From NCBI RefSeq assembly GCF_009600885.1, contig NZ_VCLA01000156.1:133816-197815 (forward strand): a stretch of DNA of 64,000 nt, given 5' to 3'. The DNA comes from Streptomyces jumonjinensis. GTDB lineage: Bacteria; Actinomycetota; Actinomycetes; Streptomycetales; Streptomycetaceae. Below, in pieces: positions 18,622 through 26,398 of the stretch. How positions within the stretch are numbered: position 1 is the stretch's first letter; every line of letters begins with the position of its first letter. A model generated the notes under the pieces. It did no database searches, was not told where the DNA came from, and was given only the letters and a program-made list of their open reading frames with translations. Position numbers and translations under genes: made by a program.

Positions 18622-21240
18622 ATGGCGGGCCGATGCCCCGACACACCCGATCAGAACAACTCGCCGAAAGAGACCTCCGGCAAGGGACGTGACACGAGCC
18701 GTGAGGCGGCCCCCGTGACGCGCGCCGAACCGTCCGGGGAGAAGGCGTCGTCGGGCGCTGCGGGGGAAGAGCCGGCGCGCACGGCGGCCGACCGCGCGAC
18801 CACGCCCGAGACCGCGGCGGCGTCCGGATTAATCGCCATCGAGTCCCCGGCGGCGCTGGACGCCTCCGAGGCGTCGCGGGACAGCGATGACGAGGTGAGC
18901 ACTCCCGCCGGGGAGACCGCGGACGGGGCCGAGCCGGTTGGCCCGGCCGACGCGGACGTCGATGCGGCAGCGGGAGGGAACGCCGGAGTGTCCGGGGCCG
19001 TGGACGAGAGCGCGGACGCGGGAGCAGGAGACGGAGACGGAGCCGGAGCCGGAGCGGGAGACGGAACCGGAACCGATGTACGCGGGTCCGCCCCCGCTCC
19101 TCGGTCCGAGGCGGCCTCGGAGGGGCGCACCTCCGGGGCAGAGGACACCGATGCGGAGGTCTCCGACACGGGACTTCCCGACGCGGGAGTCCCTGACGCG
19201 GGAGTCCCTGACGCGGAGGACGCCGATACGGAGGTCGCCGAGACGGCCGAGACCTCTGTGACAGTCCAGCTCCGTGTGCCCGCGAAGACAGCCGGGACAG
19301 CCGGGACGACTGTGCCGGGCAAGACGCCTGTGTCAGCGGAGCGGAACGAGCGCGGAGCCGGTCGCGAGCCTTCTTCCGGCGATACGGAGTCCTCGGACGT
19401 CACTCAGGTGTTCGCGGCACCGGTCGTCCGGGACAAGACCGTCGCACCCGGCGGACCCTCCGCCGGCCGGGAAGCGGGGGACGCCAAGGGCGCTTCCGGC
19501 GATGCTGAGGCCGGCGATGCCAAGGACGCCTCCGCGGACGGATCGAGCGGCGACGCCAAGGGCGCCACCGCCGATTCCGCTACCGCCGAATCCGCCACCG
19601 CCGAATCCGCCACCGCCGAATCCGCGACAGGCGACGCCGAGGACGCTCCCGCCGGGCCAACCGCGGATACGCGAAAGCGCTCCGGCTCCGTGGACGCCGA
19701 CACGGAACTCGTGGCGGTGAACTTCGCCGGCACGCCTCCGGCCGAGCCGGTGGCGCGTAAGCGCCCCGTGCCCGCCGCCGTGTCCACGGCGAAGGCCAAG
19801 GCCGGCTCCCCGGCCGTCGCCCCTGCCCCGGGAGCCCCCTCCGGGCGTTCCTCCGTACAGAGCGATTTCGGCCAAAGCAATTCGGGTCAGAGCGGCTCCG
19901 GCCCGCGGCCCGCCGCCCAGAGCGTCATGCCGCCGCCCCCGCTCGACCTGCTCGCGCAGCTGACCAACACTCCCGCGCCGCCCCCATCCCCGACCCGTAC
20001 CCTGGTGCGCAGGCTCAAGATCTGGACCCCGCTCGTGGCACTGCTCGGACTCGTCCTCCTGGCCGCACAGATACTCCGCCCGCTCCCCGAGCCGGTTCTC
20101 GCCTTCGACAAGGCCCCGTCCTCCTACACCTTCGGAGGCGGTGAGCTCTCCATCCCCTGGCCCGGTGAGGGGCAGGCCGCCGTCACGGTCGCGGGCTCGG
20201 GCGCGGTCGAGACGTTCGGAAAGCAGAAGCCCGTCCCGACGGCGAGCATCGCCAAGATCATGACGGCCTATGTGATACTCCGCGACCACCCTCTCAAGAA
20301 GAACGAGAAGGGCCCCCTGATCACGGTCGACGCCCAGACGGTGGAGGACGGCAAGGCCCCGGACGAGTCGCGTATCGAAGGGCTCAGGGTCGGCCAGACG
20401 TTCAACCAGCACGACATGCTGAAGATGCTGATGATCCCGTCGGGCAACAACATCGGCCGGCTGCTGGCCCGCTGGGACTCCAAGTCCCAGCGCCAGGAGC
20501 CTTTCATCAAGAAGATGAACGACGCGGCCAAGGACCTCGGGATGAAGGACACCGTCTACACCGACCCGAGCGGTCTGGAGAAGGAGACCGTCAGCACCGC
20601 CGTCGATCAGCTCAAACTGGCCGAGGCGGTCATGAAGTTCGGCGCCTTCCGTGAGGTCGTGGCCCTGCCCAACGCCGATATCCCCGGTTTCGGGCGTATC
20701 TACAACAACAACGACCCACTGATCATGGCCGGGCTGAGCATCAGGGGCATCAAGACCGGCTCCAACACACCGGCCGGAGGCACGCTGTCCTGGGCGGCCT
20801 ACAAGACCGTGGACGGCAAGGACCAGCTGATCCTCGGCACGATGATGGATCAGCACGCCCCTCCTCCGGACCCCAACGGCGCCAACAGCCTCGTTCTGGT
20901 CCAGGAGAGAAGCAAGAAGGTCATCGCGGAGGTGCGGGAGGCGCTCACCTCCGCCACCGCGATCAAGAAGGGCCAGGTTCTCGGCCATGTCGATGACGGC
21001 TTCGGCGTCCGGACACCGGTCGTGGCGACCAAGAGCGTCAAGGCGGTGGGTCTCGTCGGCCAGAAGCTGAAGCTCACCGTGCGCGGTGACGGAGAGACCA
21101 TCTCCCCGACCGCGAAGGCCGGCACCGTGGTCGGCGAGTTGACCCTGGGCACCGGAGCGGCGAAGCGGAAGGTGCCGGTGGCTCTCGACGCCGACCTCGT
21201 GGAGCCGTCCTTCCGTACGAAACTGACCCGGCTCGGATGA
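18622..21240 (+). CDS. membrane-anchored D-alanyl-D-alanine carboxypeptidase (S11 PBP) with long acidic cytoplasmic extension
   Basis: An 872-residue protein, about twice the size of a normal S11 carboxypeptidase. Residues 1-~460 are low-complexity Ala/Asp/Glu/Ser/Thr with repeats such as GVPDA and TAESA. A single membrane segment follows at ~465-485. The outer C-terminal half is the penicillin-binding domain with Ser542-IAK, Ser607-G-Asn609 and Lys711-TG, plus a small beta-domain. It would trim peptidoglycan stem peptides. Beside a cephamycin cluster it may act as a beta-lactam-tolerant target, matching the PBP gene (pbpA/pbp74 in reports) of the S. clavuligerus cluster. AAGGAG sets the ATG at 18622. 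A rare TTA codon at 18829-18831 (codon 70) suggests bldA dependence. Confidence 0.88.
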   Translation: MAGRCPDTPDQNNSPKETSGKGRDTSREAAPVTRAEPSGEKASSGAAGEEPARTAADRATTPETAAASGLIAIESPAALDASEASRDSDDEVSTPAGETADGAEPVGPADADVDAAAGGNAGVSGAVDESADAGAGDGDGAGAGAGDGTGTDVRGSAPAPRSEAASEGRTSGAEDTDAEVSDTGLPDAGVPDAGVPDAEDADTEVAETAETSVTVQLRVPAKTAGTAGTTVPGKTPVSAERNERGAGREPSSGDTESSDVTQVFAAPVVRDKTVAPGGPSAGREAGDAKGASGDAEAGDAKDASADGSSGDAKGATADSATAESATAESATAESATGDAEDAPAGPTADTRKRSGSVDADTELVAVNFAGTPPAEPVARKRPVPAAVSTAKAKAGSPAVAPAPGAPSGRSSVQSDFGQSNSGQSGSGPRPAAQSVMPPPPLDLLAQLTNTPAPPPSPTRTLVRRLKIWTPLVALLGLVLLAAQILRPLPEPVLAFDKAPSSYTFGGGELSIPWPGEGQAAVTVAGSGAVETFGKQKPVPTASIAKIMTAYVILRDHPLKKNEKGPLITVDAQTVEDGKAPDESRIEGLRVGQTFNQHDMLKMLMIPSGNNIGRLLARWDSKSQRQEPFIKKMNDAAKDLGMKDTVYTDPSGLEKETVSTAVDQLKLAEAVMKFGAFREVVALPNADIPGFGRIYNNNDPLIMAGLSIRGIKTGSNTPAGGTLSWAAYKTVDGKDQLILGTMMDQHAPPPDPNGANSLVLVQERSKKVIAEVREALTSATAIKKGQVLGHVDDGFGVRTPVVATKSVKAVGLVGQKLKLTVRGDGETISPTAKAGTVVGELTLGTGAAKRKVPVALDADLVEPSFRTKLTRLG

Positions 21241-21246
21241 GCCGTA

Positions 21247-21290
21247 CGGAGCGGTCCGGTGCCCACTTCCCTGGGTGCCGGACCGCTCCG
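21247..21290. terminator. bidirectional hairpin between PBP and beta-lactamase
   Basis: Perfect 13-bp arms (CGGAGCGGTCCGG, 21247-21259; complement 21278-21290), continued inwards by G-T wobbles and CCCA/TGGG. It lies 6 bp after the PBP stop, between two convergent genes. Confidence 0.8.
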
Positions 21291-21342
21291 TGCTGATCAG
21301 GCGGCACACACGTGCGGGGCGGGTGGCGGAGCACCTCACCGC

Positions 21343-21420
21343 GAGCCCTTCAGCTGAGCCCTTCAGCCGAGCCTTTGAGCGGAGCACTTCACCGGAGCCC
21401 TTCAGCCGAGCCGCTCAGGT
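21343..21420. repeat. six 13-bp tandem repeats running into the bla 3' end
   Basis: Exactly six 13-bp units (type GAGCCCTTCAGCC). Units 1, 2 and 5 are almost identical and the others diverged. The last unit contains the bla stop codon (21415-21417), so the array begins inside the gene's 3' end and extends into the spacer. Confidence 0.85.
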
Positions 21421-22362
21421 GAGAGCGGAGACGATCCGCGCGGTGGCTTCGGCGATCAGGGTCTCCTTGGGCGGGGTGTCCTGTCCGGGGCGGTCGGACA
21501 TGATGGCCACCACGAGCGGGGCCTGTCCGGGCGGCCAGACGACGGCGATGTCATTGGCCCTGCCGTAGCGGCTGGTTCCGGTCTTGTCCGCCACCGTCCA
21601 GGCCCGGGGGACTCCGGCCCGGATGCGCTTGTCGCCGGTCGTATTGCGTTCGAGCCAGTCCTTCAGCAGGGCGCGCTTGTCAGCGCTGAGCGCGTCGTCG
21701 AGCACGAGTCTGCGGTAGTCGCCCCCGATCGCCCGGGGCGTGGTGGTGTCGCGCGGGTCCCGTGGGGGGACGCGGTTCAGCTCGGGCTCGTAATGGTCCA
21801 TCCGGCTGACGGTGTCGCCGAGCCCGCGCAGATAGGCGGTCAACCGCGCCGGACCGCCGATGTCGCGCATCAGCAGATTGCCGGCCGTGCCGTCGCTGTG
21901 GCGGATGGCGGCGTCACAGAGCTGTCCGATCGTCATTCCGGTCCCGATATGGTCCCTGGTGATCGGCGAGATGGAGTTGACGTCGGCCTGGGTGAAGGTG
22001 ACGCGCTCGCTCAGACGGCTGAGCGGGTTCCGGTGCAGGACCGCCGCCACGGCGAGCGTCTTGAAGGTGGAGCAGAACGCGAAGCGTTCGTCCGCGCGGT
22101 AGGCCACCGTGGCGCCGGTGCCGGTCGCCAGGGCGTACACGCCCAGACGGGCGCCGTGTTTCCGTTCGAGAGCCGCCAGCTGCGAACTGTCCAGGACGCG
22201 GGAGGGGCGGCGACTCGGCGCCGGGGAGCCGGTGGAAAGGCGATCCGGCGCCGGGGCCGCCCCGGAGGCTGAGCGATCACCCGTGGCGCACCCCGCCAGC
22301 GGCAGGAGCGCTGCTGCTGCCAGCAGAGCACGGCGGGACGGACCGGACTGCTCGAACGACAT
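21415..22362 (-). CDS. bla: class A beta-lactamase (lipoprotein)
   Basis: A 315-residue serine beta-lactamase. The twin-Arg-like SRR at 9-11 precedes a hydrophobic stretch and the lipobox LAGC (Cys25), so it is probably a Tat-exported lipoprotein. Catalytic motifs: Ser98-TFK, Ser156-Asp-Gly158 (most class A enzymes have SDN), Glu192-xxLN, and Lys260-TGT. SDG in place of SDN has been reported in beta-lactamases of beta-lactam-producing actinomycetes, so the enzyme may be weak towards penicillins. Convergent with the PBP gene, it corresponds to the bla gene at the edge of the S. clavuligerus cephamycin cluster. The ATG at 22362 has only a weak ribosome site. Confidence 0.93.
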   Translation of the reverse strand: MSFEQSGPSRRALLAAAALLPLAGCATGDRSASGAAPAPDRLSTGSPAPSRRPSRVLDSSQLAALERKHGARLGVYALATGTGATVAYRADERFAFCSTFKTLAVAAVLHRNPLSRLSERVTFTQADVNSISPITRDHIGTGMTIGQLCDAAIRHSDGTAGNLLMRDIGGPARLTAYLRGLGDTVSRMDHYEPELNRVPPRDPRDTTTPRAIGGDYRRLVLDDALSADKRALLKDWLERNTTGDKRIRAGVPRAWTVADKTGTSRYGRANDIAVVWPPGQAPLVVAIMSDRPGQDTPPKETLIAEATARIVSALT

Positions 22363-22770
22363 GCGGGAGTACCTGCTTTCACTCGCCCGGGGCCCTGCGC
22401 GATCACGGTCTCAGGGCGAGACACACTACTGGCGTCCCCCCGGACCACCGGGGATCGCCGCGCTCCCGCCGGGTGCGCGGGCCCTGGGAACCGGAGTCGA
22501 GGGGCCGTGGGGAGGGTTCTCGCACAGGGGGATGAAGGGGTACCCGGCGAAGTCCCGGGTGGACGCGGTCCGGTGAGCCACGAGGCCCCCGGGGCGGGTG
22601 AGGTCGTGGGATGCTCACCATGATCGTGGATTTCCGCGATACCCGTCGCGCGTTCCACAGGGGAGTCTCGACATGCCGCGGGAGCCTCTCGGGCGGGCCC
22701 CGGGGAACCCAACCCGGCCCCGTACCGCGCGACCGGCGGTGGGTCCACCACGGAGACAAGGGAGACTTCT
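22363..22770. other. divergent spacer between bla and the endoglucanase gene
   Basis: A 408-bp spacer that must hold promoters for both outward-facing genes. I looked for the TGGGAGCGCTCCCA box of the CebR cellulase regulator and did not find it. No hairpin, repeat or small gene is convincing. Confidence 0.5.
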
Positions 22771-23961
22771 ATGTCCGCACAGAACCGGGTACGAGCGCTC
22801 GCGGGCGCGGGAACCGTCGCCGCCCTGCTGGCCCTCGGCCTCACCACGGCGCCCTCCGCCCCGGCGGCCCAGGCGGAACCCGTCCGGGCGGTACCGGCCG
22901 GAGCGGTCCCCGCCCCGGCCGCCGGCACCTCGGCCGCCGGCGCCGAGGCCCAGGCGGTGCGGGCCCCCGCCGGCTCCCCCGTCGCGATCAACGGGCAGCT
23001 CAAGGTCTGCGGCACCAAGCTCTGCAACCAGTTCGGCAAGCCCATCCAGCTCCGCGGGATGTCCACGCACGGCATCGGCTGGTTCCCCCGCTGCTACACC
23101 GACGGCTCGCTCGACGCGCTGGCCACCGACTGGAAGGCCGATGTCCTGCGCGTCTCCATGTACGTCGACGCGGCCGACAAGGGCTACCTGGAGGACCCGG
23201 TGAAGTACACCAACCAGGTCCACAGCCTCATCGAGAAGGCTTCGGCGCGCGGTATGTATGTGATCGTGGACTGGCACATGCTGGGGAGCGACACGGTGGA
23301 CCTGGGGGACGGCGACCCCTGGACCTATGTCGCGCACGCCAAGCGGTTCTTCAAGGACATCGCCGAGCGCCACAAGGACAAGAACAACCTGCTGTACGAG
23401 ATCGCCAATGAGCCCAACGGCAAGAACCACGTGGGCCAGCGGGTGGACTGGTGGACGATCAAGACCTATGCCGAGGACATCATCCCGTACATCCGCCAGT
23501 ACGACGCCGATACCCCGGTGCTCGTCGGCACCCCCGACTGGGCTTCCTTCGGCCTCTCCGGCGGCAGCGATGAGAACGAGGTCGTGAACAACCCGCTCCG
23601 CATCGCGAACATCATGTACACCTTCCACTTCTACGCCGCGTCGCACCGTGAGTGGTACTTCGACGGTCTCACCCGTGTCGCGGACAAGCTGCCCGTCTTC
23701 GTCTCCGAGTTCGGCACCCAGAACTACCTCGGCGAGGGCGCCAACGACTTCGCCATGACCCAGCGCTATCTCGATCTGATGGCCAGCAAGAAGATCAGCT
23801 GGGTGAACTGGAACTTCTCGGACGACCACCGCAGCGGAGCCGTCTTCAAAGAGGGCACCTGCAACGCGGGCGGCCCCTGGACCGGCACCGCCCCGCTGAA
23901 GGAGGCGGGCGCCTGGATCCGCGGCAAGATCCGCACCGCGGACAACTTCCCCACCAGCTGA
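22771..23961 (+). CDS. secreted GH5 endoglucanase (cellulase)
   Basis: A 396-residue glycoside hydrolase family 5 enzyme expected to cut internal beta-1,4-glucan bonds. A Sec signal peptide (residues 1-~35, RVRALAG then a long Ala/Leu core) is followed by a Pro/Ala-rich linker to ~70. The catalytic domain starts at INGQLKVCGTKLCN. The acid/base Glu is in YEIANEPNG and the nucleophile Glu in VFVSEFGT, with YVIVDWHMLG on strand 4. There is no carbohydrate-binding module. GGGAG lies before the ATG at 22771. It has no evident link to the beta-lactam genes and marks the end of that cluster. Confidence 0.93.
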   Translation: MSAQNRVRALAGAGTVAALLALGLTTAPSAPAAQAEPVRAVPAGAVPAPAAGTSAAGAEAQAVRAPAGSPVAINGQLKVCGTKLCNQFGKPIQLRGMSTHGIGWFPRCYTDGSLDALATDWKADVLRVSMYVDAADKGYLEDPVKYTNQVHSLIEKASARGMYVIVDWHMLGSDTVDLGDGDPWTYVAHAKRFFKDIAERHKDKNNLLYEIANEPNGKNHVGQRVDWWTIKTYAEDIIPYIRQYDADTPVLVGTPDWASFGLSGGSDENEVVNNPLRIANIMYTFHFYAASHREWYFDGLTRVADKLPVFVSEFGTQNYLGEGANDFAMTQRYLDLMASKKISWVNWNFSDDHRSGAVFKEGTCNAGGPWTGTAPLKEAGAWIRGKIRTADNFPTS

Positions 23962-24019
23962 CCGGCGCCCCTCCCCGGCCACGCGCCCGCCCGGGTCCGC
24001 TTTTTCACGAAAGCTCCTG

Positions 24020-24058
24020 CTAACAAAAAAGTGAGTACCTAACAAAATAGTAGGTACT
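24020..24058. promoter_or_regulatory. tandem/inverted operator upstream of the imine reductase gene
   Basis: Two adjacent 19-bp direct repeats (24020-24038 and 24039-24057) match at 16 of 19 positions (CTAACAAAA then AGT and GTAC). Across their junction AGTACCTA (24034-24041) and TAGGTACT (24051-24058) form a perfect 8-bp inverted repeat with a 9-bp spacer. The site is strikingly AT-rich for this genome, about 135 bp before the gene at 24192. It looks like a HxlR/MarR/TetR-type operator; no such regulator is adjacent. Confidence 0.65.
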
Positions 24059-24191
24059 TGATGGAATATGCGTGAAGCTCCAGCATGGAACGTGCGCCGC
24101 GCCGAGGACATCTGCTGACCGGCGCGGACGCACTTATTCGGGATTCCTCTGACGCTCAACTCAATGAGCCGACTGTGTACTGGAGCGAAAC

Positions 24192-25082
24192 ATGGCTGGG
24201 GACAACCGCACACCCGTGACGGTCATCGGGCTGGGTTCGATGGGGCGGGCGCTGGCCGAGGCGTTCATCGACGCGGGGCATCCGACGACGGTGTGGAACC
24301 GCACGCCGGGCAAGGCCGCCCCGCTGGTGGCCAGGGGAGCGGTCCACGCGGAGGCCGTGGAGACGGCGGTCGCGGCGAGCCCGCTGGTCATCACCTGTCT
24401 GACGACCTTCGAGGACACCCGCCGGGCTCTGGAACCGGCGGCCGTCGCGCTGAACGGGCGTGCCCTCACCACCTTGAACAGCGGTTCCCCGGCCGGCGCG
24501 CGTGAGACGGACGCCTGGGCCGCCGGCCACGGCGCCCGGTTCCTCGCCGGGGCGGTCAAGAACGTGCCGTCGGCCGTGGGAGCGGCGGACACGCTGCTGT
24601 ACTACAGCGGCGACAAGACCGTCTTCGACGAGTACGAGACCACCCTGCGGGTGCTGGGCGGCGACACCGTCCACCTGGGCGGCGAAGCCGATCTCGCCGC
24701 CCTGTACGAGATGTCCGTGGGCGCCATCCTGCTGCCCGCGCTCGTCGGCTTCTTCCAGGGGGCCGCCGCCGTCCAGGCGCGCGGGCTGGAGGCGGGCACC
24801 ATGGTGCGGTTCGCCGGGAAGTGGCTGGACATGATCAAGTCTCTGCTGCCGGTCTACGCCAAGGAGATCGACAGCGGCGACTACACGGACGCGGCCTCCT
24901 CCGTGAATCTCTTCCTTGAGGGAGCGGCCTACGATGAGGAACTGGCCAGGGAGACGAACGTCGACGCAGCTTGGCTCGCTCCCCTGCACGACCTGGTGAA
25001 GCGGGCGGCCGACGCGGGCCACGGCGACCACAGCATCTCGGCCCTGACCGAGGTGCTCAGGAAGCCGGCACAGGCGGTGTAG
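24192..25082 (+). CDS. imine reductase-like NADP-binding oxidoreductase
   Basis: A 296-residue protein of the 6-phosphogluconate/3-hydroxyisobutyrate dehydrogenase superfamily. The N-terminal Rossmann fold carries VIGLGSMGRALAE near residues 10-22 and WNRTPGKA, the latter favouring NADP. The helical C-terminal half and the overall length fit the imine reductase group, common in Streptomyces, where enzymes reduce cyclic imines. The physiological substrate is unknown. The ATG at 24192 follows GGAGC. A 12-bp-arm hairpin lies 54 bp downstream, so it is probably transcribed alone from a promoter governed by the repeat at 24020-24058. Confidence 0.8.
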   Translation: MAGDNRTPVTVIGLGSMGRALAEAFIDAGHPTTVWNRTPGKAAPLVARGAVHAEAVETAVAASPLVITCLTTFEDTRRALEPAAVALNGRALTTLNSGSPAGARETDAWAAGHGARFLAGAVKNVPSAVGAADTLLYYSGDKTVFDEYETTLRVLGGDTVHLGGEADLAALYEMSVGAILLPALVGFFQGAAAVQARGLEAGTMVRFAGKWLDMIKSLLPVYAKEIDSGDYTDAASSVNLFLEGAAYDEELARETNVDAAWLAPLHDLVKRAADAGHGDHSISALTEVLRKPAQAV

Positions 25083-25136
25083 CCCAGCGGGCGTCCCGAA
25101 GGACGAGCCGCGACGACGCCCTCCCCGGACGACGGA

Positions 25137-25175
25137 GTCGGCCTCCAGGACCACGACTGAGTTCTGGAGGCCGAC
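25137..25175. terminator. hairpin terminator after the imine reductase gene
   Basis: Perfect 12-bp arms GTCGGCCTCCAG (25137-25148) and complement (25164-25175) with a 15-nt loop, between this gene and the convergent M15-like gene. Confidence 0.7.
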
Positions 25176-25274
25176 GTCACGGCAGGTCCGAATCCGACCA
25201 GCGGATCGTCCGGGGCCAGGGCCATGCTCTCGACCGGTGGTCATCGGTTCGCTCTGCGACTGGTTCTGCGCTTT

Positions 25275-25937
25275 CTACGCAGCGCGCCGCTGAAACGCGC
25301 GTGCCGCGCTGCGGCGCTTCGGGGCGAACGCGTCGATCGCGCCGGCGCCCTCGTTGCCGGGGCCTGCTTCCCATCCGCGGATCTTGCGGGCGACGCCCTT
25401 CAGGCGGGGGTGGCCGGGCTTGACGGCGATCTCGAAGTGGGACTCCTTGGGCGTCGTGAAGTCGCCGCCCCAGGCGACGACGCCGTCCAGCTCGGCGAGG
25501 ATGTCCCGCACCACGATCAGCTCGTGGGGGTACAGGTTCCCCTTCGAGCCGGCCGGGTAGGCCAGGGGGCGGATCGCGATCGCGGTGCCGGACAGGTGGT
25601 TCGACTCGTAGTCCGCCTTGACCTTGCGGTTGTCGGTCCAGCCGCGGACATCCCCGGAACGCAGCGAGTCGATCTCGTAGTTGAAACGTCTCGCCACGTG
25701 CAGAAGGACCGTCGCGGCATCGCCGTCGGCGAGCCGGACCGTGGAGTCGCTGCCCTCGATGCGGAACGATGTGGCCGTCCGAAGGACCTGCCAGCCGTTC
25801 CTCGACCGGCCCGCGGACCACGCGGGGTCGGCCGCCGGGGCCGCGGCGGCTTCGCCGACGGTGGTGAGAGCGAGGGCGCCGACCACGCCGGCGGAGGCGC
25901 CGACGAAGCGGCGCCGGGACAGGTCGGTCTTGATCAT
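25275..25937 (-). CDS. Tat-exported M15-like (D-Ala-D-Ala carboxypeptidase family) protein
   Basis: A 220-residue secreted protein. The Tat signal has SRRRFVG at residues 7-13 and a hydrophobic core ending in AAAAP. The body resembles peptidase M15: SNHLSGTAIAI in the middle and SHFEIAV towards the end. In a normal M15 enzyme the first motif is HxxGxAxD, with His and Asp binding zinc; here the Asp position is Ala, so the zinc site looks incomplete. It may bind rather than cut peptidoglycan, or use another ligand. Its ATG (25937) overlaps the stop of the upstream membrane-protein gene by ATGA, so the two are translationally coupled. It is the last gene of the three-gene leftward cassette. Confidence 0.75.
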   Translation of the reverse strand: MIKTDLSRRRFVGASAGVVGALALTTVGEAAAAPAADPAWSAGRSRNGWQVLRTATSFRIEGSDSTVRLADGDAATVLLHVARRFNYEIDSLRSGDVRGWTDNRKVKADYESNHLSGTAIAIRPLAYPAGSKGNLYPHELIVVRDILAELDGVVAWGGDFTTPKESHFEIAVKPGHPRLKGVARKIRGWEAGPGNEGAGAIDAFAPKRRSAARAFQRRAA

Positions 25938-26386
25938 GAACGAAGTTCCTTTCGTTTCACGGCCAGTGCGCGGGACACGCCGAGCCAGCCGAGCACGACG
26001 ATGCAGAGCACCGCGATGACGAAGCAGGCTACGACGGTCGGGTTGACCCATGAAGGGACGAGGTCGTAAGACGCGTTGCACTTGTTGTGCAGAGGAAACA
26101 TGCGCCGAGGCTCATCGGTGTGGGCCGCGCGGTAGTCCGAGTCGTACGGCTGATAATGAGTGAGCTCACACGCCTCTCTGGTGTCGAGCCCTCCGGCGGA
26201 GACTCCGAACACCCACGCGGCCGCGCCGGTGAAGAGGGTGACGGACAGGAGTCGAAGCCACCACATCGGACGGGTCCAGAAGCGTTCACACAGCCCCTTG
26301 AAGAGCTGGACGACATTCCAGAGATTCCAGGCGAACCACACGGTCAGTAAGAAGAGTACGGCGAAGAACAGTGCTGTTTCCTTCAT
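25934..26386 (-). CDS. small membrane protein of the DUF1906/M15 cassette
   Basis: A 150-residue protein of unknown function. It has membrane segments near residues 4-30, 42-62 and 117-138. Between the second and third lies a ~45-residue segment with three Cys (EACELTHYQ and NKCNASYDL contain two), probably on the outer face. The C-terminus is basic (VKRKELRS). It starts 12 bp after the DUF1906 gene and overlaps the M15-like gene by 4 bp, so the three work together. A TTA leucine codon lies at 26348-26350, near the start. It could be an anchor or export helper for the flanking wall proteins; that is only inference. Confidence 0.75.
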   Translation of the reverse strand: MKETALFFAVLFLLTVWFAWNLWNVVQLFKGLCERFWTRPMWWLRLLSVTLFTGAAAWVFGVSAGGLDTREACELTHYQPYDSDYRAAHTDEPRRMFPLHNKCNASYDLVPSWVNPTVVACFVIAVLCIVVLGWLGVSRALAVKRKELRS

Positions 26387-26398
26387 GCCTTGTTTCTA

